A DNA stretch of 64,000 nt from Cristatella mucedo (lineage: Eukaryota; Bryozoa; Phylactolaemata; Cristatellidae). The stretch is from positions 99,501 to 163,500 of the forward strand of contig WPIO01000178.1 in the NCBI GenBank assembly GCA_009760855.2. Direction: 5' to 3'. The notes beneath the pieces are model-generated. The model made no database searches and had not been told where the DNA came from. It saw nothing but the letters and a program-made list of their open reading frames with translations. Of this stretch, positions 37,745 through 50,094 are shown piece after piece; the stretch's first letter is position 1, and every line of letters starts with the position of its first letter. A program made the position numbers and the translations under genes.

Positions 37745-39090
37745 CATTAGAGTGTGGAGCTCACCTACCACTCTGCCTTCAGATCGCAGCATCCTCAAGC
37801 AGAATCGCTGGCCTATCAAGGGGATGGCGGCATGCATGAGCTAGGGCATTCTGACAATGCTACTTGGGTGTGACATCACGGAAACCCCATGGTCGGGCAA
37901 ATAATCGGTTCCCAGGTGGAGAATTAAGAGTGGAAAACCGCCTGCGAAGGTACAGGCTGACAAGGGATTCAACAGGGTTTGCTGCTGTGCAGTAAGCCGG
38001 AGAGTCTGTGTAAAGCCCCCAGGCGCCTGGTTCCTGACATAGATGCCCAAGGGCATGGCAATTGGTGAGAGCCGGGGTGTTAGGATCGAGTTCGATGTTG
38101 TGCCAGTACATGGATGGCCCAGGTTTTGTGCAGGCAGGATGTGGATGCTTCAGCCCTTGCTGTAGACTGGTCAGCTGAGCCCTGACAAGGGCCGATGTGC
38201 ACTGTGTCACGGCCCTACTGGTTCAATGATTATATATCTCTGACGGTTAGCACTAACGGTCAGACACGATTGACATGGGTTGTACAATTTGTTGATAAAC
38301 GAGTCAAGTTAGAGCGTTTCTCTTATTCCTATAGGATATTGTATGGCTTACCATGAGCAGCCATTCAGTTTGCAGACGCTTCTTGTGGTCGAAACTCGCA
38401 TACTTAGCTAGTTTAATTGATTTAGGACTTCGAGCTTCTGCTTCCGATGCTTCGTGCTATTATGATTCAGCGGAGGTCACCAAAGGTCAGTGGCTGTCAA
38501 TGAGTGCGTGGATTTTGCTATCGAGCTATCAAGGTTTTCTCCTCTTACCGGCGGCAGAGACCCGCAGAGCAGGTACCCACTCCTTGCTTGGAGGCCTGGC
38601 TTGGAGGCCTCTTCACGAATGCACATCATGGCTCTACTTCATTGCTTTACACGGCAGCCACGGATGGTAGAAAGAATTAAATAGCACAGTAAATTGCCTC
38701 ACATCTCATAACAATCTGTAATTTTACTTTTTGTCAATCCAGTATGCTAACGACATTTGGTTCGCTGTAGCACTTGGGATGTCCATGCTGGGTTACTCAC
38801 GACAGCGTACTCAATCACACACTCTCACACTCACTCACTCACCAATGTCCATAAAAATATACGGATAGACGAACACTCATGGGAATTTGCACATGCAAGT
38901 GCACACAAATGCAAGTCTGGGCACACACAAAAGAATGATAATAATAATAATAACACTGCAAATAGCACAACCTTTTTAGTAATAATAAAACGATTTGTGG
39001 AACACACTTTGACATTTAAATTTCTTTCTAGCCACTTTACATTTGCTAGGATAGATGTATGCCAATTGGTTAGTTATGGTAAGCATAGTC
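37745..39090. other. No gene recognised
   Basis: Includes a minus-strand frame of 116 codons (37860-38210) and a plus-strand one of 105 (38353-38670), both without known motifs, and a CACACTCACTCAC-type run near 38820. Confidence 0.35.
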
Positions 39091-39094
39091 TCAG

Positions 39095-39280
39095 CATGCA
39101 TAAGTACACAAAGGCCCTAGGTCGGAGCCCACGCGTAAGGTGCTTGCACTTCACGGCCCAGGTCGTGAATTCGAGTCCAGCAACAGACGATGGTTTACTG
39201 CCTGCTACAAGCAGGGTGACAGCCTTCAGAATCTCCTAAAGCCATACAGCTGAGGCTGCTGAATCAGCTAGCCTTATTTA
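39095..39280 (+). mobile_element. tRNA-derived SINE, family 1
   Basis: GTAAGGTGCTTGCACTTCAC, then GGTCGTGAATTCGAGTCCAG (B box), then a CCTGCTACAAGCAGGGTGAC region and the family end GAGGCTGCTGAATCAGCTAG. Confidence 0.75.
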
Positions 39281-39389
39281 CTTTTTAACTTTTATAAGAA
39301 CATTCATCCAAACCCAGCCTACGCTGTGAGGAAAAAGTGCATTTTTAGCCTCTTTTCATCTGCTGTCCCATCAGGGGATGTCGTGAGGT

Positions 39390-39975
39390 CAATCGGGAGC
39401 TCAGCTAAACGCTTTGGGAGCATACGAGCTGAAGGCATAATCTCTAAAGGGTGCGAGTTTAATTAGAGGCACAACTAGGCGATATGAGTCAAAAGAGCAG
39501 GTGGAGCGATGCCGGTGGCTGATTAGGAAATAATTGGGACAGGTGGGCCGGAGCAAGAGAATAAAACGGGAGACCAAAAAGTGAGTGAGCGGCACAATCT
39601 TGGAGTCGGTATGCTGCTTGGTGGGGAGCCATTTGCAGGTCGATGAGAGCTCGTGTGCTGAAACTATTGCAATGCTCACGACAGACAAGTCTAACAGCAG
39701 ATTTTAGCACTGAATTTAATCACAATGTAATGCATGCATGAAGACCTGCGAGTCGTTAGTTTCAGAAGTCGAGATAAGACGATGTGAATGCATGGATCAG
39801 CATGGATTCGGTATCCTTGTCTTACACATACCTGCATTTTTACAATGATATTTAGGTGAAAGTAGGCAGACTTGACGGTGGAGCTGATGTGGTCGCCTAG
39901 AGAAAGCTCACTTTGGAGCAGGACAACCCGATTTCGTGCAGAAGCTTCAGGAGATATGCTGGCCGTGCCCATTTT
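39390..39975 (-). mobile_element. LINE ORF2 C-terminal remnant
   Basis: Minus-strand blocks in order: LSLGDHISSTVKSAYFHL, SAVRLVCREHC, LAPAHLSQLFPNQPP, and FRDYAFSSYAPKAFS. At least two frameshifts separate the blocks. Confidence 0.85.
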
Positions 39976-40124
39976 ATGGTTAGTTTTCTAATTTCGAGGA
40001 GCTCTGAATTTCCCCATAAATAGTTCATTGATTTGATCGGCATTCAATTTACGAATGTCTGCCAAAATGGGCAACTGCCAGTAGTTATGTCTCAGGTCTT
40101 GGAGGCTGTGGAATCAATTCTCCC

Positions 40125-40205
40125 TTTGCAGCAAATGTAAAGCGCCTAGAAAGAGATTGAGTTCTCTGAGGGCACTTTATCAAGTGCATTATTATTATTA
40201 TTATC
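40125..40205 (+). repeat. LINE 3'-tail orphan
   Basis: TTTGCAGCAAATGTAAAGCG, then CTAGAAAGAGATTGAGTTCT, CTGAGGGCACTTTATCAAGT and (ATT)n. Confidence 0.88.
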
Positions 40206-40848
40206 ATTATTAATTCCCAAACAGAACAAAACAAAGCCCAACGGTTAAGTAATCGCCTTAGACGACCAAGGTCATGAGCTCGAGCCCTTCGACTTAAGCA
40301 AAGTGACTGCATAGAGGCTGGGTTATCTTATGGCTTTAAAACTGAATTCTATGCAAAGCTATTTTGTAAACTAGCTCTGAGATAAAACCTTGTCGCAGAG
40401 CATAAATAAGTCCTATTGATGGTTCTGGAAAACTAAAAATTTTACAAAGAGTGTAAACATCAATGTGGGTGGAGTGCATTTATTAATAAGCTGCACATAA
40501 GTGTACTGTTACCACCTTCTAACGAAAGAGGCAAACACGAATTGTGCCCAGAAAGTGCTTACGCCTAAAGTGTGAGTGGGGACCCTCAGCCAAGCTTAGT
40601 AGATTTAATTACATCTGATTTGATCTTTAATGGCCAATGCCTATGCTTTATGATTAAAGGCAGACAGAATCAATTGTGTGTCCAATAAAGTGCTCTGATC
40701 TTCGGTAAGCTCTGCCACGGAATGACCAGATACTAACCAAAATAAGGGCAACTATTGAAACGGCAGCAAGGTAAATCAGCCATATTATGACTGGTATTCA
40801 CTAATTTTCGGTTCCTGAGTTGTAGTGGCTAGGAACCGATTGTGCCGA

Positions 40849-41073
<225 letters not shown>

Positions 41074-41084
41074 AAATGAATTAT

Positions 41085-42120
41085 ATTCTATGCTGATGAC
41101 ACTCAGTTGTAGCTTTGCTTTGCTCATTCCTAGCCCTCCGGCATATAGAATTCTCTGCACATCTTTGCTGCATATATTACTGACATCCTCGCATGGATGG
41201 CAGCAAACTTCTTTAAATTGAATGACGACAAAACCAGCTTTCTAGTTATGAGTAAACCAAGTGTAACTCAGAAATTGGTAATCTTAGCACTCAAAATTGG
41301 CTATTCCAGCATATCTCCTGTTGCATCTGCACGAAATCTAGGCGTCCTGTTTTAAAGTGACCTGTTCACACAAGCATCACAGTAAATTCTGCCTACTATC
41401 AGCTATTTAAAATTGCTGAAATTTGGGATAATAAAAGTTTTAGTCAGGGATAAGACATAAATTGATCCATTCATTTGTAACATCCCATCCCAATTTCTGT
41501 AACTCACGTCTTCTCAACTCACTCACTTCTGCAACTCACTGCTTGCTGGTCTACGAGCTTGTGCACTCAGTCGCATACAGTCGGTCCAAAAATCTGCAGC
41601 AAGGCTTATCTGTTGTGAGCGGCACATTTGCCACAGCACACCACTTCTCACCCACATGCACTAGCTCCCAGTCAAGCAGCGTAGCTACTTCAAGGTGCTT
41701 TCACTCACTTTTAGGATCCTTCATACTCTGGCTCCAGCTGAACTATGAGCCACACCTCGTACGAACCTCAAATCCTTTGGAAACCATGCCTTTAGTTCGT
41801 ATGCTCCCAAAGCTGGGAACTCACTTCCGAGTTGTGTCACGAAATACCCTGACTTTCAAAAAGAAACTAAAAACGCACCTCTTTAACACATCATTTAGCG
41901 GGTCCGTGCGATTCGTCCTTTACGTGCTTACCCGTGCTGGCAATGTGCATGCAGCCACTAACCATACTTGTATGCTGACCCTCTGCACGTCACCTCTAAC
42001 CATGTTACCCTCGTTAACATCGTGCATGCTAACCATATGATCACGCTTCCTTACCAGCAAATGCAAAGGGCCTAGAATGAGGTCAATTTCCTTGATGGCG
42101 CTATAGAAATGCATTACTAT
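41085..42120 (+). mobile_element. LINE ORF2 C-terminal half, decayed
   Basis: Begins at RT motif C (YADDTQL then a stop), then WMAANFFKLNDDKTSFLVM, CNSRLLNSL, LLTHMH, LRTSNPLETMPLVRMLPK (shifted frame of the FGDRAFSSYAPK block) and a 3' part with CAAATGCAAAGGGCCTAGAA ending near 42120. Many stops are present. It starts just after the SINE at 40849, which may be inserted in it. Confidence 0.88.
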
Positions 42121-42408
42121 TACAACATAACGTCGCATCAAAGCAACTACCTTCATAAGTGGCTCTTTCGCGGGATTCATGCACGGAGGAGCGAGTATGA
42201 CTATCTCACCACCTGTGAAGGCATCTGACGCTAGCTGCTGGGTATCGGCTGCTCTCTTGTCCGGATTTTTCTTCCCACGATCGTGCAGTATTTGCTGAAG
42301 GCCTCGCAGAGGAGACTTCAGAAATTTTGGGAAGCTCAGCATATCTCTTGTCAAGGACTTGCCAGGCTTGCTAGAAGTTCCGGGCAATGAGGACTTCTTA
42401 TTTGCCAT
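42121..42408 (-). CDS. Unrecognised possible exon
   Basis: A minus-strand frame that opens with ATG (MANKKSSLPGTSSKPGKS), continues FLKSPLRGLQQILHDRGKK and ends at CMNPAKEPLMK followed by a plausible GT donor (gtagtt). Composition looks protein-like and the start follows in-frame stops. I do not recognise the family. It may belong with the frames at 43.4-44.3 kb on the same strand. Confidence 0.35.
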
Positions 42409-42429
42409 CTACAACATTTGATACAGAAG

Positions 42430-43270
42430 CAATCAGCCACCGGGTGCCTACAATTTACCTCAGGCACTCAAGCACCAAGGATTCATCAATCGAATAAAGC
42501 TCCAGGCGACAGCCCTACAGCTGCAGCATTAACGTGTAACACAATCAGAGTTCGTGGAGCATCAACGTATGTTTACGACAATGTCCGAAAAGTGCTAAAG
42601 TTAAGGTGACGGAATTCCTTGTCTGGTGCATCGGCATTGTTCTTTTGAATCCTAAACAAGGTTGTTTGGGTAGATATAATCAGCATACATTTGGTCTGAC
42701 GTCGAATGGTCAATAAATGGTCAATGAATACAGCACCTTGGCCAACCGGCTTCAGCTATCGGAGTATGGGAAGGGGAAGTCCTCCCTAGTTCGATCGGTA
42801 GGGCTTTGATAAGGATAAGAAGTCACGCCCCAATTAGCCAATTTGCTTCTAGAACTGTATAATCCGCCCAAACGCCTAAGTATTTAACTCTTTGAGCTGC
42901 TACACTTGATCAGGAAGCGTTTAGATTAACAAGCAGAAATTGCATTTGAGGTATTACGAGCTTAGTGAGCCGAGTATCGCTTTACCGACAGCCATTTCTG
43001 CCCGCTCCCTGCAGCTGGCGTCTCCTGATGATAGAGAAGCTTAATACGTGACTGCACGACAGGATCGAGGACTGCATGGATCGACAAGTATTGGAAGCAC
43101 AGATGCCTTCTCAAACGAAACGAGTCACCGAGTTTCTTTCGTATATTTTAAGGGCATCGGAAGCCACAGTGTTTGCTCCCAAAAGCCATTCTAACTAGAC
43201 GCTCGCCGACCCTGGGGGGGGGAGGAACAGCAAACGGCGCCTTCTGACTTGGTGATTGTCCCAGACCTCC
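42430..43270. other. No gene recognised
   Basis: No motif, repeat end or splice-consistent frame was seen. Confidence 0.4.
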
Positions 43271-43283
43271 TGCAAGAAAAATA

Positions 43284-43286
43284 CAC

Positions 43287-43353
<67 letters not shown>
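43284..43353. repeat. (CA)n-(AT)n microsatellite
   Basis: About 60 bp of CA with one AAACAC interruption, then a short AT run. Confidence 0.97.
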
Positions 43354-43355
<2 letters not shown>

Positions 43356-43429
43356 CTAATGATATATTCAAAGATTACAGGCCTAGCGAAAGCATGCGTT
43401 GGACTTTTCAGCGACTTCCAGGGCTCATC

Positions 43430-44340
43430 GACGAAAAATAGACGTCCAGTCGGTCTGGATGGATACTTTTCGCTCACTGGTACCCACGGGAGTGCAGCTG
43501 AGTCGTTCAATTATTGATTTAACTGCTGGGTATGAGGTCATACCCTTAAAATAGAGTACAAGCTCATCAAGAACGTCAATCACACTAGACAGCTGGCCAA
43601 CTTTCACCATAGCTTTGCATAGATTTGTATATAGGCAGCTTACATGCTTAGCTTCTTGCAAACCTAAATCATAATGGTCTTGACTTTTTTGCGCTATGCT
43701 TTCGGCGTACCGCACGGATAGTTTTAATCAGGGACGCTTCGGACTATACCCAGAAATGGCATTCACCCACACCCTGTAGGGTAGCAACCGTCTCTTAGAC
43801 ATGCTGGACTCATGCTTAAAATAATCTAACTATGAGCGGCTTTTTGTTGGCGCAGCCTTGACTTACTATTTGTGACTGTCTTCTGTTAGTAAAGAATTGA
43901 AAGTGCAAAATTGATGCTCGATTTTAACAGTACTTGGCAGAGTCGTAACGCATTACCATGCCGCGTAGAAACGTATGTAGCCCTGAAACTCTGACGTACT
44001 GATCTCCAAACTCTTCCTTTAAATGCGCATCTGTGAAGTGATCTTGGATGGTGGTGGTGATGTGCGAATTTGTGGCGGATGCATATAAAACAACCGGCAG
44101 AGATTCTCTACAGGAAGCAAAACGAACCGCCCCAAGGCTAGGCATTCTGATTGGTCAGCCTGACAAAAGGAGCTGCTCGTTGGCATGCGAAATCGAGTAG
44201 CGTCTCAGATTCTCTTGCATTGTGGTAAAAGCGACGATCAACGTTTCGTTAATGTAGAGCATCGAGCGTGCCAAAATGAAAGCAGCATAGGCTGTTGCAC
44301 TCCTTAAAGGTAGGCTCGATCCCACGATGGCTGCCATCAC
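43430..44340 (-). CDS. Unrecognised possible multi-exon gene fragment
   Basis: Three minus-strand frames have protein-like composition: 44340-44155 (AAFILARSMLYINETLIVAF), 44053-43956 (DHFTDAHLKEEFGDQYVRVS ... LHTFLRGM, ending at a gtaatg donor) and 43715-43430 (HYDLGLQEAKHVSCLYTNLC, then AMVKVGQLSSVIDVLDELVL). The last is helical and could be part of a BAR-like or tethering protein, but I cannot name it. Splice boundaries between them were not resolved. A single decayed gene is possible. Confidence 0.35.
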
Positions 44341-44344
44341 TTTC

Positions 44345-45310
44345 TTAACTGAGCTTGCACTGCGTTCACTAGTAGCTCGTTCGGCTTATGGGAAAAGTTG
44401 ACAATTTTCCATAGTTTCCTCTAGCTCCAACCTGAATGTAGGAATTCAACTCGTTTTGCCTTGGCAAGCCCATCCCAGTGGTATCTTTACTGCAAGATCT
44501 ACACCCTGCTTTACATCGACATGGCAATTTTCTAATATGCAAATTTAAGCAAGGCTATGTTATGATGGTAATTGGGAGATGAATAGTGACGTAATTGAGA
44601 CTGTGAAAAACAGCATTGGTCAAAAACATTCAAAACAAATTACGACCTACTTCATTTTTTATTTCGGAGAATGATAATTCAGTCCCACAGCATAAACAAA
44701 GCTGGTGAATTTCGAAGTAGCCAAGCCTGCTGAGATAACTATCTTAATATACGTGTCCTTTCGAGGCTTCATAACTTAATGAGAGAGGTCACGGAATAAG
44801 CGCTCCAACCCCAAAAATTCTATTCCTCGGTTGGATCTCTCAGAAAACCATTTTAATGCATTTAGTATTTTGGTCTTGAGTCTTTTTTCATAACCCACCA
44901 GCGTTAGGCTGTTTGCAAACAGCTCGGTTGCCTATCGAAATGACGCCTCCCGACCTGAGCAAATGTAGCAGCTTTAGCACCCAAAGCAAACGATGTTTTT
45001 AGCCACCCTGTATAAAGCGTGCCAGTCTAGCATTAGACAGGTGACTCAGTACTTATTCACCACGAAGGCTATCTTCTTTGAGTAGAGATTGCATCATTTC
45101 TAGTTTGATCCCTTAAATATAATCTGCTCGCAAAGTTGTGAGTGCGAACGTGATCCACTTTCGATGATACCGAATCGCATTATTTCAGACGCAGCATCGT
45201 GATAGCAAACCGATTCTGATACCTTACTTGCTGTGAAGAGGGGAGGGGCTACCATGCCCATAAAGGGGGCGCTCTAGGCCATAGACATGAATCAATGCTC
45301 ATATCTCTAG
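44345..45310. other. No gene recognised
   Basis: Largely unique, AT-leaning sequence with only short frames. Confidence 0.45.
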
Positions 45311-45314
45311 AATT

Positions 45315-45590
45315 AACCTTGAACGTACATGTAATGTAATGAAATGTTTCTCCGCCTGTGACTCTAGAAAGACAAAACGACTATGTGGTTGTTACGCAGG
45401 AAAGTTTTGTACAGCACACTCATAGCGTAAGCGACTTTCTGTACGCATTCGGTAGCCAACAGACTTCGCCTCACGCAATAAAGAGAAATTGAGCATAGCT
45501 GAGTCAGGGGAGCAGTCGAGGGAGAGTGTAGCACGGAAATAGCAGCTCAGGACGGCTGGAAAGGTTTGACATATTCGTTAGCCAATTTTC
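45315..45590 (-). mobile_element. (ATTAC)n-end repeat family copy
   Basis: Minus-strand match to the family: it ends at ATGTAATGTAATG near 45335 and carries GCGTACAGAAAGTCGCTTAC and the CTCAGCTATGCTCAATTTCT block. Confidence 0.78.
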
Positions 45591-45924
45591 AGTAGGCACA
45601 TTTATAAAGAAAGCTGCGTGCAATAATCACAATTAAATTTTGCAATGAAAACTGCTATTTCCAGGATTCGGTCTAGACGTGGGCTAACCAGCCGAAAACA
45701 GCTGGTAGAAATAGCGCCAAAAGAAAAAGTGGTAAAATTAGGTTGAGCAGGGTGCATCACATGATGCCAAACACACTCACACAATACTACCGAATATTCT
45801 TCTACTAGAAACTATTATCCATATGCACAGCACGTACCAAGTAATATAGCAGCAAATGAAACGATTGCATTGCAGCATCCACCACGGTCACTGGCTGGCT
45901 GGTCACCTGGTCAATAAAAAATAA

Positions 45925-46085
45925 ATCTTAGCTGATCTAACAGCCTTAATTGTATCGCGGCAGAAGGGCCTAATCGGCTATCACCACCGCTTGCTGTTAG
46001 ATATAAGGGATCGCCCAACTGCAGGATTCGAACCCACAACCTCGGTCGGGAAGAGCGAGCACCTCGCCTCGTGCAGATTGCAAGT
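45925..46085 (-). mobile_element. tRNA-derived SINE, family 1
   Basis: Minus-strand read: CGAGGTGCTCGC, B box GGGTTCGAATCC, GGGCGATCCCTTATA, GCCCTTCTGCCGCGATACAA and AAGGCTGTTAGATCAGCTAA. Confidence 0.78.
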
Positions 46086-46089
46086 AGGC

Positions 46090-47260
46090 TTCCACTAGAA
46101 AACAGACTTTTGCACCGAGCTAGTGTTAAATTACGACTTTCATAAACTGAATTGACCTTCTACTCGTTGCCACCGGATGTTCTCCTATTGACTTGCTACA
46201 GAATTCAAGCACACACACGGCTAGCTATTATCATGCGTACTCCAGTGGCTTATCATCTCGAGTTCATACTGCTCGCCCACCTGTGGATTAATGATAAACC
46301 GGTAAGGCACTCCGGCTAGAGATTATTTTTTTCTTGCTTGCCTCAGTTGCACATGGGGAAGCTCACATTGTAAAATGGTGCTTAATATCGCTTCTAGTTG
46401 TGCAGCCATCAGAAAACACCGTGCCCCCATAGTTCGGATTCAATAGCACAGGGCCGTTCACTGGCCATAGCCAGCAGTTACAAAAAAGTGCTTTTCGCAA
46501 GGCAATCATGGCTACGACGCTGATCGTCGTTTTGCCTGAGATACAAGTCGTTGAGGTTTCTACAGTCTCAGCAAAGCTAATGGCTGCTCATTAAGCAATC
46601 TTGACTTGCTTCACCGGTCGATCAACGTCAAATAGGAGCGGCAGCATCCAATGACATCCCATGCATCAGCCCTTCTTGCACCGACGAGTGGCAGCAGCTC
46701 TGGCTACACTGGCGAGTGGCACCATTAGCACTCAGGAGACATCAGCATCGGCGACAGCAGCCATGACTTGAGCACGTTTATCGCGTTCGGTAGGCAAAGA
46801 GGGACTTTACTGCATGTAAAGCTTGCCACAAACATGGCTTCCTCGTAGCAATCCTACCCGACGCGAGACATTTGGTAGGCCTGGGCTTTTTAAAATCCGA
46901 AAGATTAATTGTTTGTCTTCGCAGTGTATAAGGTTTTCGTTAGTAACCACAAAGCAACGACGAGCTCAACCGATCTGTTACTGACGGCTTATGTTCGACA
47001 AGGTGCTCGAATCCTAGAAAAAAAAGTCACTGCTCACTCCCAGCTGTGGCCTTCTACAATGCAACGACCCCCACGGCCCCTCTTGCTGCTGAGTGGATGC
47101 CCATCACGTGGCAAGACCGGGAGCTAGAGCTGGACTTGAGTCGTGCTAGACAAACGACTGAGCAACAAGTCCGGCACTGGCCATTCATGCTGTCAGCATA
47201 CGGGCAGTCAGTGCAGCCTGCCTGACGAGCACACGTGTGGCAATTACTATCCGTGGTATA
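46090..47260. other. No gene recognised
   Basis: No motif or splice-consistent frame was seen. A plus-strand frame at 46909-47127 is unremarkable. Confidence 0.4.
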
Positions 47261-47261
47261 G

Positions 47262-47475
47262 GACTATGTGCAAGGCGCTTGCTCTTCACGACCCATGTCG
47301 TGGGTTCGAGTTCTTCAGCATGCAATCCTTTATCGGCAAGTGACGGTGATAATAGCAACCTATGATTATATTATGCAGTATATTGTATTATGATTATAGA
47401 GTGCAGCGATAATAGCCACTGAGGCTCTTGTACGACTATATCAGTGAGGCTGTTAAATTAGCTAGCTTTTGCTGT
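47262..47475 (+). mobile_element. tRNA-derived SINE, family 1, with internal AT insertion
   Basis: CAAGGCGCTTGCTCTTCACG, B box GGGTTCGAGTTC, TTTATCGGCAAGTGACGGTG, then about 60 bp of repetitive TATGATTATA-like sequence not present in other copies, then the end GAGGCTGTTAAATTAGCTAG. Confidence 0.72.
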
Positions 47476-47689
47476 TTTTTTTTACTTAATAAACCTGTCA
47501 AAGGCTACGAAGGCACGTGAGCCTTCCAGGCGAAGCAGCCGAAAACAACGGCTCTTGCCTTAAAGACCTCTGCCCGACGGCAGGCCGCTGCCGGAGTCGC
47601 TCGGTGAGTGCTCAGCAGTTCGGATGAACGATTGCCTGCGAAGGTTTTTTACATACTGAGGACCGAGAGCTAGCTTGTGTCCACTGTGA

Positions 47690-47850
47690 ACTCCAGTTGC
47701 AAGCGGTTGCTCAGAGATCAGCGGTCGTGCGTTCGAATCTTGCAGCGGGCGACACTTTATTGCAGCTGCAAGCGATAGACATCAAGACTCTTCTGCCGCT
47801 ATAAAAATAGAGGCTGTACAATCAGCTAATATGGCCAGCGGGCAACAGGC
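47690..47850 (+). mobile_element. tRNA-derived SINE, family 1
   Basis: AGCGGTTGCTCAGAGATCAG, B box GCGTTCGAATCTTG, GCGGGCGACACTTTATTGCA, CTCTTCTGCCGCTATAAAAA, GAGGCTGTACAATCAGCTAA. Confidence 0.8.
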
Positions 47851-48044
47851 AGCAATGATCTGGCCAGAGCTTCTCCAATATTCGCAGGCAGCATTGATTG
47901 TGTGACGCCTCATCATAGGCAGGAGAAGGACTGCCAGCCTGTATATCGACTAGTGCATACACGACCCAGATCGATCATATCCCAACATCACCACCACTAA
48001 ATGACCACAGCAACGACGAGGGATTCGGTGAACAATACTACTAC

Positions 48045-48125
48045 TAGCACTAATACGTTTGACATAGCGCCCTCAGCGAACTCAATCTCTCTCTAGGCAC
48101 TTTGCAATTGCCACAAAGGAAGTAC
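48045..48125 (-). repeat. LINE 3'-tail orphan
   Basis: TAGCGCCCTCAGCGAACTCA, then TCTCTAGGCACTTTGCAATT: the reverse complement of the standard tail. Confidence 0.8.
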
Positions 48126-48171
48126 TAGACATTAGGGAGTTAGTAGTAAAAGGAGCACTTTTCGTAAACAC

Positions 48172-48207
48172 AGCTTTATTACCATGATCAGCTTTATTAC
48201 CATGATC
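48172..48207 (-). terminator. Duplicated poly(A) signal of ATP synthase subunit f
   Basis: The 18-bp unit AGCTTTATTACCATGATC occurs twice in tandem. On the minus strand each copy supplies AATAAA (48175-48180 and 48193-48198), about 113-136 bp after the stop codon at 48311. Confidence 0.75.
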
Positions 48208-48310
48208 AGCTTCGAGAAAAACGGCACACCGGGTGCTCAATCACACACACACGACACGACCGTAGCTGCAACAAACAACGTCGGGGTGGACTGGCTGGCA
48301 CCGCCTCCGC

Positions 48311-49182
48311 TTACCAGTGATACTTGGCGTGACGCTCGTTGACTGAAAGCAGAGAGACAGGAGTAGCGCTCAGCAACAGACACACTAATCAGTCAAAAGC
48401 TAGCGCCATCTAGCGATGGCTGCGAGCTCGCCTGGCTGGCTTACCGTGAACCTCGTACTGCCACAGGTAGTGAAAACCGGAGAGCACCAAAGCGCCCTGG
48501 ACCAAGCCGGCTATGCTGGGCTTACGCGGAAGCATCCACCGCTGATACCAGCGCCAGTTGGCTGCAAAGGAATCGACCCAGGACGCTGCGGCGGCGCATT
48601 CGGCAAACACGCGCGCTCCTCTGAGCGATCTGAGCCAGATGGCCGAGCGAGGCACTCCCTCAGCCGGCGGCGGCGTCGCAGCGGCGCGCGCGCACCTCGG
48701 GTGACCACTCTCAGCACGTCGACTGGGTTCTTGCTCCTCCTTCCAAGCCACGCGCTCAGCTCGCCAAGCTTCACATCTCCGAACGCTGCATCGACTACAA
48801 AAAGCGACAACGCGATGTAGAAAGAGCGAGGCGGTGCGTAAGCGGCCGCCACAGCTAAGTGCGGTTGACTGGCGAGGATAAAGGCACCGCATGATCGCTC
48901 CGAGTCGATCGAAGGCAACGCAGCGCCTCCAGCTCTTAAGAGCGAGAAGCTCGACGCGCAGCGCTCTCAGCCTTTCAGGAACGGCAAAACCGGTTCCAGC
49001 CAGCGACCGGTAGCGGAACGAAGACTTCCACAAATCTGCCAGCACAATTCAAGAAAGATGCACCACTTACGCTTTCCGTAGTATCGGCCCGGATTGTACG
49101 GCCCGTGCACCTTGGCATTGTACTCAGCTGGGTACCGTCCGATCGAGTCGAAGAGACCCTGTCCGTGGTTGTTGGACGCCAT
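48311..49182 (-). CDS. ATP5MF: ATP synthase subunit f, mitochondrial
   Basis: Subunit f is a small membrane subunit of the Fo sector of mitochondrial ATP synthase. Four exons on the minus strand: 49182-49071, 48794-48696, 48561-48445 and 48342-48311. Donors are GTAAGT, GTGCGC and GTAAGC; phases 1, 1 and 1 all agree, giving 119 residues. The order of conserved parts fits animal homologues: YPAEYNAKVHGPYNPGRYYG, then FGDVKLGELSAWLGRRSKNP, then a matrix-side NWRWYQRWMLPRKPSIAG, one membrane helix (GLVQGALVLSGFHYLWQYE) and a basic tail ending ERHAKYHW. The start is the ATG before ASNNHGQ, the only one in frame near the conserved N-terminus. The gene looks intact and complete. Confidence 0.95.
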
Positions 49183-50090
49183 GACGGGCAACTGGGCGTT
49201 CGAGGCACACAGCCACAAACCTGTTTTATTTTTCCCCTCTTTGAGCACAAAACTAATATTATAAATAATAAAGATAACAATTATACAGATATATTTGTTA
49301 AGTGTTACAAATATACCGCATTGATCTTTAAAGTTGTAGGTCTGTGTTACAGCTTTACGACGCGGGGTAGTTTCCGGTCGCTCAGCTTCCGGTTGTGCAG
49401 GGGCCACTGCAGCGCCTAACCAGAAAATGCTGCTCCCTCTCAATGTGAGTTTACGAAAAGATCAGAGCATTTAGAATGGATCATTCATCGCGCAGGTGCT
49501 CTTTGGATGTGAACTAATGTTACAGGATCGCCTCAGTCGGTACCCGTTATCCGCGGTTTGCATCGGCTGGCTGCCGTGCTTGCTTTCGCTCCGCCAGCTT
49601 GTAAATATCAATAGCAGTATAAATCGCATGACCATTGCTGTGGCTTGCGCCGAAATTTCTACCTGAATGTCGGGCTCAAAGGAGGCCCTCTATTCCTGCT
49701 CCTCTTGGAGCTGCAACTCCACGCAGCTCCAAGCGAACGCGCTCGTCGTTTTCAGCTCCATCCACTCCACGCACGCATGTAGTGCGTACAGTCGCCGCTC
49801 TCTCATACTTCAATATAGAGTATTCTAGTGAAAATCGTATTCTCGGGTCGTGTCCGCTTTCCATTCTGCGCCTACCGGCGAGCTTTTTAAATCGGGTTGA
49901 CGTCTAGCACGTATCGTACGTAGTCGCAACGCAATCGACGAGCGTGGCGGACCACACCCGTCGACCGCCAGCCGTCCTCTCGACGCACGAACCGATGGAC
50001 GCAGCCGAGGAGCGCGCGTCCGCCACCGATCAGCTCATTTTCAGAGAGTGCGGGATGCGGATGGATTGCAGAGCAATATTTTAGCAATGA
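49183..50090. other. Upstream of ATP5MF, no gene recognised
   Basis: Includes the ATP5MF 5' flank, with an AT-rich block at 49245-49330. A plus-strand frame at 49635-49907 shows no motif. Confidence 0.4.
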
Positions 50091-50094
50091 TAAC

